A DNA stretch of 64,000 bases, taken from Micropruina glycogenica (GTDB taxonomy: Bacteria > Actinomycetota > Actinomycetes > Propionibacteriales > Propionibacteriaceae). Below the pieces are notes generated by a model that did not search any database, was not told the origin of the DNA, and saw only the letters and a list, made by a program, of their open reading frames with translations. Location of the stretch: assembly GCF_039524395.1 (NCBI RefSeq), contig NZ_BAAAGO010000032.1. One strand, 5' to 3'. Positions 60,048 to 64,000 of the stretch are shown piece by piece (within the stretch, counting starts at the first letter, position 1; the number at the start of each line of letters is the position of its first letter). A program made the position numbers and the translations under genes.

Positions 60048-60893
60048 TCAGTACAACACGGTGGCGAACTCGCCCGCCACGGTGAACCCGCAGCGCAGAT
60101 AGGTGCGCACGGCGCGGGTGTTGAAGTCGTTGACGTAGAGCGACACCACCTCGTGGGTGTCGAGGATCTGCCGGGTGGCCTCGGCCATGGCCGGAGCCGC
60201 CAGCGCCCGCCCTCGCAGGTGCGGGGCCAGCCACACCCCCTGCACCTGGGCGATGCCGTCGCAGCTGATGCCGACGTCGGCCTTGAACACCACCTGGCCC
60301 TCGGTGACGATGCCGTAGGCACGGTTCGACCGCACGGTGGTTTCGCAGTGGGCGCGGTAGCCGGCCCGTCCACCACCACCCAGGGGGTCGACGCCCACCT
60401 CTTCGGTGTACATGGCGACCGCAGCGGCGAAGTACGAGTCGAACTCGGCCATGGTGATCTGTCGCACCGGGGCGGGCGGCAGATCGGACAGCACCGACCG
60501 GGCCGCCATCAACGGTTGCCGCGGCCGCACCTCACGCTGCCCGGCGTAGCTGCGGCTACGCCGGCAGAGGTGACGGTGCAGCGCCAGCGTCACGCCCGAC
60601 TCGCCCACCACCGCCTGGCACAGCCGGTTGGGGCCGATGGCGTCGGCGAAGGCGGCGATGGCGGCGTCGCGGTCGCGCTCGTCGCAGGTCGCGAACACTG
60701 GCGCCAGGTTCGAACCGGCGTGCAGCAGGTGCCGCGGTTCGGCGGCCGGCCAGCCGTACAGGGTGGCCGGCGAACCGGGCCAGAGCAGTCCGGCATCGAT
60801 GCGTGAACTGACGAAGACGTTGGCCACCGGATTGGCGGCCAGCAGGGTGCGCACCAACGGCGCGTCGCGCGTGCCGAGTGCCCGCGCGCGCAT
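60048..60893 (-). CDS. DUF4081 domain GNAT acetyltransferase (ispG neighbour)
   Basis: A 281-residue two-domain protein: an N-terminal DUF4081 region (LVRTLLAANPVANVFVSSRIDAG, ATLYGWPAAEPRHLLHAGSNLAPVFA) and a C-terminal GNAT domain (GQVVFKADVGIS, QVQGVWLAPHLRGRALAAPAMAEATRQIL, VSLYVNDFNTRAVRTYLRCGFTVAGEFATVLY). The R-G-R-A-L-A loop is the acetyl-CoA site. Proteins of this type are encoded next to ispG across actinobacteria, for instance Rv2867c beside gcpE in M. tuberculosis. It begins 12 bp after the ispG stop. Confidence 0.88.
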   Translation of the reverse strand: MRARALGTRDAPLVRTLLAANPVANVFVSSRIDAGLLWPGSPATLYGWPAAEPRHLLHAGSNLAPVFATCDERDRDAAIAAFADAIGPNRLCQAVVGESGVTLALHRHLCRRSRSYAGQREVRPRQPLMAARSVLSDLPPAPVRQITMAEFDSYFAAAVAMYTEEVGVDPLGGGGRAGYRAHCETTVRSNRAYGIVTEGQVVFKADVGISCDGIAQVQGVWLAPHLRGRALAAPAMAEATRQILDTHEVVSLYVNDFNTRAVRTYLRCGFTVAGEFATVLY

Positions 60894-60905
60894 GGACGGT
60901 ACTGC

Positions 60906-62057
60906 TCAGCTCACCGAGACCAACGGAGCACCCTCGGGCGACCCTTCGGGGGCCTCCTCGGCGATGCGGTTGGCCTCGGCGATCAACGTTTCGACGATCT
61001 GGTCTTCGGGCACGGTCTTGATCACCTTGCCCTTGACGAAGATCTGGCCCTTGCCGTTGCCGGACGCCACCCCCAGGTCGGCCTCGCGGGCCTCACCGGG
61101 ACCGTTGACGACGCAGCCCATCACCGCCACGCGCAGCGGCACCTTGAGGCCCTCCAAACCCTTGGTGACGTTCTCGGCGAGGGTGTAGACGTCGACCTGG
61201 GCGCGTCCGCACGAGGGGCACGACACGATTTCGAGCTGGCGGGGCCGCAGGTTCAGCGATTCGAGAATCTTGATGCCGACCTTGACCTCTTTGGCCGGCG
61301 GGGCCGACAGCGACACCCGAATGGTGTCACCGATGCCCTTGCTGAGCAGCGCGCCGAACGCGACGGCCGACTTGATCGTGCCCTGAAAGCTGGGCCCGGC
61401 CTCGGTGACCCCGAGGTGCAGGGGGTAGTCGCAGGCGTCCGAGAGCAGTTCGTAGGCGCGCACCATGACCACCGGGTCGTGGTGCTTGACCGAGATCTTG
61501 AAGTCGCGAAAGCCGTGCTCTTCGAACAGGGACGCCTCCCACAGCGCCGATTCGACCAGCGCCTCGGGGGTGGGGGCGCCGTACTTGTCCATGATGCGCT
61601 TGTCGAGCGAGCCGGCGTTGACGCCGATGCGAATCGACACCCCGGCGTCGGTGGCCGCCTGGGCGATGCCCTTCACCTGGTCGTCGAACTGGCGAATGTT
61701 GCCCGGGTTCACCCGCACCGCGGCGCAGCCGGCGTCGATCGCGGCGTAGACGTACTTGGGCTGGAAGTGAATGTCGGCGATGACCGGAATCTGGCTCTTC
61801 TTGGCGATGATGTGCAGCACGTCGGCGTCGTCCTGACTGGGTACGGCGACGCGCACGATGTCGCAGCCGGTGGCGGTCAGTTCGGCGATCTGCTGCAGGG
61901 TGCCGTTGATGTCGGTGGTCTTGGTGGTGGTCATCGACTGCACCGAAATGGGCGCGTCGCCACCCACCAGCACCTTGCCCACCTTGATCTGCCGGGTCGG
62001 ACGGCGCGGCGCCAGCACGGGCGGCGGGGCGGCGGGCATGCCGAGGTTGACGGTCAT
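60906..62057 (-). CDS. ispG: (E)-4-hydroxy-3-methylbut-2-enyl-diphosphate synthase
   Basis: IspG is the iron-sulfur enzyme of the MEP isoprenoid pathway. The 383-residue product has RQIKVGKVLVGGDAPISVQSMTTTKTTDINGT, DIVRVAVPSQDDADVL, VNPGNIR, GVNAGSLD and the cluster-binding Cys motif SCPSCGRAQVDV followed by MGCVVNGPGEAREADLG. It is full length. The ATG at 62057 has GAGGAG upstream; the long open frame before it is an arginine-rich shadow. Followed by the DUF4081 gene as in other actinobacteria. Confidence 0.96.
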   Translation of the reverse strand: MTVNLGMPAAPPPVLAPRRPTRQIKVGKVLVGGDAPISVQSMTTTKTTDINGTLQQIAELTATGCDIVRVAVPSQDDADVLHIIAKKSQIPVIADIHFQPKYVYAAIDAGCAAVRVNPGNIRQFDDQVKGIAQAATDAGVSIRIGVNAGSLDKRIMDKYGAPTPEALVESALWEASLFEEHGFRDFKISVKHHDPVVMVRAYELLSDACDYPLHLGVTEAGPSFQGTIKSAVAFGALLSKGIGDTIRVSLSAPPAKEVKVGIKILESLNLRPRQLEIVSCPSCGRAQVDVYTLAENVTKGLEGLKVPLRVAVMGCVVNGPGEAREADLGVASGNGKGQIFVKGKVIKTVPEDQIVETLIAEANRIAEEAPEGSPEGAPLVSVS

Positions 62058-62167
62058 GGACTCCTCGTTCGTCAACGGGTCAGCGGTACGGACGACCGCC
62101 GTCAGACAGACTACTCGTGCAGGTCGAGTCGCAGTGTTTGGCCACCCCACGCCGGGCAACCTCCGGC

Positions 62168-63385
62168 TCAGGCGCGCAGGGACGCCAAGTACTCGCCGAT
62201 GCGTACGATGGCCTCGGTGAGCACCGCCTCGTCGGGCAGGGTGACCAGCCGAAAGTGGTCGGGTTCGGGCCAGTTGAAACCGCGGCCGTGGGTGACCAGC
62301 AGCTTCTTGCTGCGCAGCAGGTCGATCACGAACGCCTGGTCGTCGTCGATCGGGTACACGGACGGGTCGAGCTTGGGGAAGCAGTACAGGGCCCCCTCGG
62401 GCTCGACGCAGCTCACGCCGGGAATCTCGTTGAGCAGTCGCCACGCGAGCTTCGACTGCTCGTAGAAGCGTCCGCCGGGCACGATCAGCTCGTTCACCGA
62501 CTGGTAGCCGCCCAGCGCGGTCTGAATGGCGTGCTGGGCGGGCACGTTCGAACACATGCGCATGTTGGCCAGCAGGGTGAGGCCTTCGAGAAAGTCGCCG
62601 GCCAGGTGGCGCGGGCCCGAGATCATCACCCAACCGGCCCGGTAGCCGCACACCCGGTAGGCCTTCGACAGGCCCGAGAAGGTGAGGCACAGCACGTCCT
62701 CGCCGGCGAAGGTGGCCGCGTGGTGGTGCACCGCGTCGTCGAAGATGATCTTCTCGTAGATCTCGTCGGCCATCACCACCAGGTCGTGGCGGCGGGCCAT
62801 GTCGACCAGGCCCTTGACGGTCTCTTCGCTGTACACCGCGCCGGTGGGGTTGTTGGGGTTGATGATCACCAGCGCGTGGGTCTTGTCGGTGATCTTGGCC
62901 TCGATCTCGGCGAGGTCGGGGTTCCAGCCGTTGCTCTCGTCGCAGAGGTAGTGCACAGGGGTGCCGCCGCACAGCGTGACCGCGCCCGTCCAGAGCGGGT
63001 AGTCGGGCGCGGGCACCAGAATCTCGTTGCCGTCGTCGATGAAGGTCTGCAGCACCAGCATGATGAGCTCAGACACGCCGTTGCCGATGAACACGTCGTC
63101 GACAGTCGTCTGGGTGAGCCCCTTGGCCTGGTAGTACTGCGCCACCGCGGTACGCGCGGAGTAGATGCCGCGTGAGTCCGAGTAGCCCTGCGAGTGGGGC
63201 AGGTGGTGGCTGATGTCGGCCACGATCGCCTCGGGGGCTTCGAACCCGAACGGCGCTGTGTTGCCGATGTTGAGCTTGAGAATCTTGTGGCCCTCGGCTT
63301 CGAGCCGCTGCGCTTCGACCAGAATCGGACCCCGCACGTCGTAGCGGACGTGCTGCAACTTCTTCGACTGGACGATGCGGCGCAT
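62168..63385 (-). CDS. AlaA-type aminotransferase (glutamate-pyruvate)
   Basis: A 405-residue fold-type I aminotransferase. The start MRRIVQSKKLQHVRYDVRGPILVEAQRLEAEGHKILKLNIGN, the PLP loop PAPDYPLWTGAV, INPNNPTGAVYSEE, DEIYEKI and the Schiff-base Lys in SGLSKAYRVCGYRAGW match AlaA, which makes alanine from pyruvate and glutamate. The motif set is complete. Start ATG 63385, 24 bp after the glycosyltransferase. A role in alanine synthesis is known for the family; specificity here is inferred. Confidence 0.9.
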   Translation of the reverse strand: MRRIVQSKKLQHVRYDVRGPILVEAQRLEAEGHKILKLNIGNTAPFGFEAPEAIVADISHHLPHSQGYSDSRGIYSARTAVAQYYQAKGLTQTTVDDVFIGNGVSELIMLVLQTFIDDGNEILVPAPDYPLWTGAVTLCGGTPVHYLCDESNGWNPDLAEIEAKITDKTHALVIINPNNPTGAVYSEETVKGLVDMARRHDLVVMADEIYEKIIFDDAVHHHAATFAGEDVLCLTFSGLSKAYRVCGYRAGWVMISGPRHLAGDFLEGLTLLANMRMCSNVPAQHAIQTALGGYQSVNELIVPGGRFYEQSKLAWRLLNEIPGVSCVEPEGALYCFPKLDPSVYPIDDDQAFVIDLLRSKKLLVTHGRGFNWPEPDHFRLVTLPDEAVLTEAIVRIGEYLASLRA

Positions 63386-63409
63386 GGGCCTCAGTCTGTC
63401 ACCGGCCGA

Positions 63410-64000
63410 TCAGGGTGCGCACATCGTGCGGTTAAGCTCGGCCAGCGTGGCGGCCGTGCCGTCGGCGGTGCGGGCCTGCTCGCCGACCCGCTGCGCCCGC
63501 TCGTCGTGATCGCCGCTGGTGAGCGCGGTGAGCAGCCCCGCCAGCCGCACCTGCGACAGCTTGGGCAGCCGGACGGGTGCGGGGCCGACCCCCAGCACGT
63601 GCAGGCGGTGGGCGTGGTAGTACTGGTCGAACACTGCGGGCACCGCCACCGACGGCACGCCTGCGCGCAGGGCGGCGGCCGTGGTGCCCGCTCCCCCGTG
63701 ATGAATCACACCGGCCAGCCGCGGGAACAGCGCGTCGTGCGGTGCAGGGCGGATCGTGCAGACCAGGTCGTCGATCACGCCCGGCTGGGTGCCGGGCACG
63801 GCGGGGGTGAGCACCCTGCGCCCGGCCTGGCGGGCGGCGTCAACGATCAGCTGCAGCCACCGTTGCCCGCCGGCGTCGTTGAGGCTGCCCAATCCGACGT
63901 AGACGGGGCGGGGCCCGGCTGCGAGAAAGGCCGCGAGCGGGTCGGGTGGCGTCCATGAGCCATCAAGCGCCGGACGAATCGCCGCCGTCTGCACCACACC
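63410..64000 (-). CDS. glycosyltransferase (MGT/UGT GT1 type), C-terminal part, cut by window edge
   Basis: The last about 195 residues of a GT-B glycosyltransferase, continuing beyond the window. PRPVYVGLGSLND opens the C-terminal lobe, and the donor-binding PHDALFPRLAGVIHHGGAGTTAAALRAGVPSVAVPAVFDQYYHAHRL is the GT1 signature (HHGGxGT...P..xDQ). This is the family of sterol, macrolide and glycopeptide glycosyltransferases. The acceptor-binding N-terminal half is not visible, so the start is beyond 64000. It ends 24 bp upstream of the aminotransferase gene. Confidence 0.87.
   Translation of the reverse strand, partial: GVVQTAAIRPALDGSWTPPDPLAAFLAAGPRPVYVGLGSLNDAGGQRWLQLIVDAARQAGRRVLTPAVPGTQPGVIDDLVCTIRPAPHDALFPRLAGVIHHGGAGTTAAALRAGVPSVAVPAVFDQYYHAHRLHVLGVGPAPVRLPKLSQVRLAGLLTALTSGDHDERAQRVGEQARTADGTAATLAELNRTMCAP

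Noticed and set aside
62058..62972. N-terminal extension of ispG
   Set aside because: Arg/Gly/Pro-rich, antisense-like text within the AlaA gene; ATG 62057 has a ribosome-binding site and matches the family start.

Overview
This 64-kb window comes from a high-GC Gram-positive chromosome, almost certainly an actinobacterium. The backbone is the actinobacterial translation and RNA-processing block, read on the minus strand: proS (44.7 kb), rimP-nusA (41.1-39.7 kb), ylxR-infB-rbfA (32.9-29.2 kb), truB, ribF, rpsO-pnp (12.0-9.3 kb), dapB and rnj (1.9-0.2 kb). A DUF4439 lipoprotein gene beside rimP and a DUF4081 acetyltransferase gene beside ispG are also actinobacterial neighbourhoods. Repeat families and gene style suggest Propionibacteriales, but that placement is an inference. 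I saw no rRNA, tRNA, CRISPR array or intact insertion sequence.

Left part (0-13 kb): RNase J; a plus-strand acetyltransferase, CoA-transferase and glutathionyl-hydroquinone-reductase-like gene; a frameshifted stump of the soluble transhydrogenase sthA; a dapB-DUF2993-ACC deaminase operon; an MFS transporter stump; a divergent PRPP synthetase; pnp and rpsO. Middle (13-33 kb): two tandem, clearly paralogous exported proteins of about 710 residues; ahcY divergent from an intact three-gene membrane transhydrogenase (pntAA-pntAB-pntB); an LppX-like lipoprotein; ribF; an aldo/keto reductase; an amino-acid permease; truB; rbfA; infB; ylxR.

The most unusual stretch is 33.0-39.6 kb. It separates nusA from ylxR-infB, which are normally adjacent. 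It holds an IS3-type transposase wreck, a small secreted protein and lipoprotein pair with less GC-rich composition, a dienelactone hydrolase / DJ-1 / LysR module, and a small membrane-protein gene. At 36334 a broken copy of the small membrane-protein gene is joined directly to a 143-bp copy of the gene at 33.3-33.9 kb, which looks like the scar of a tandem duplication followed by decay. A strong hairpin lies directly after nusA, so ylxR-infB probably has its own promoter.

Right part (41-64 kb): proS coupled to a TSUP exporter gene; a Na+/H+ antiporter fused to a UBP-type zinc finger; two DUF202 proteins; a small regulator module with a perfect inverted-repeat operator; a YhfC-type membrane protease; two truncated genes joined tail to tail; an amino-acid permease; an AbrB-like ORF overlapping a membrane-anchored PEP-synthase / rifampicin-phosphotransferase-like enzyme; a DUF222/HNH protein; an Lrp-regulated class III aminotransferase with three palindromes upstream; a Gfo/Idh oxidoreductase; ispG; an AlaA-type aminotransferase; and a glycosyltransferase cut by the window edge.

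The main theme outside the housekeeping block is gene decay and rearrangement: at least seven gene remnants are visible. The best candidates for under-described biology are the AbrB / membrane-anchored phosphotransferase pair, the tandem exported paralogs, the secreted protein with an alternating Ser/Thr-Val segment, and the palindrome cluster ahead of the Lrp-aminotransferase operon.
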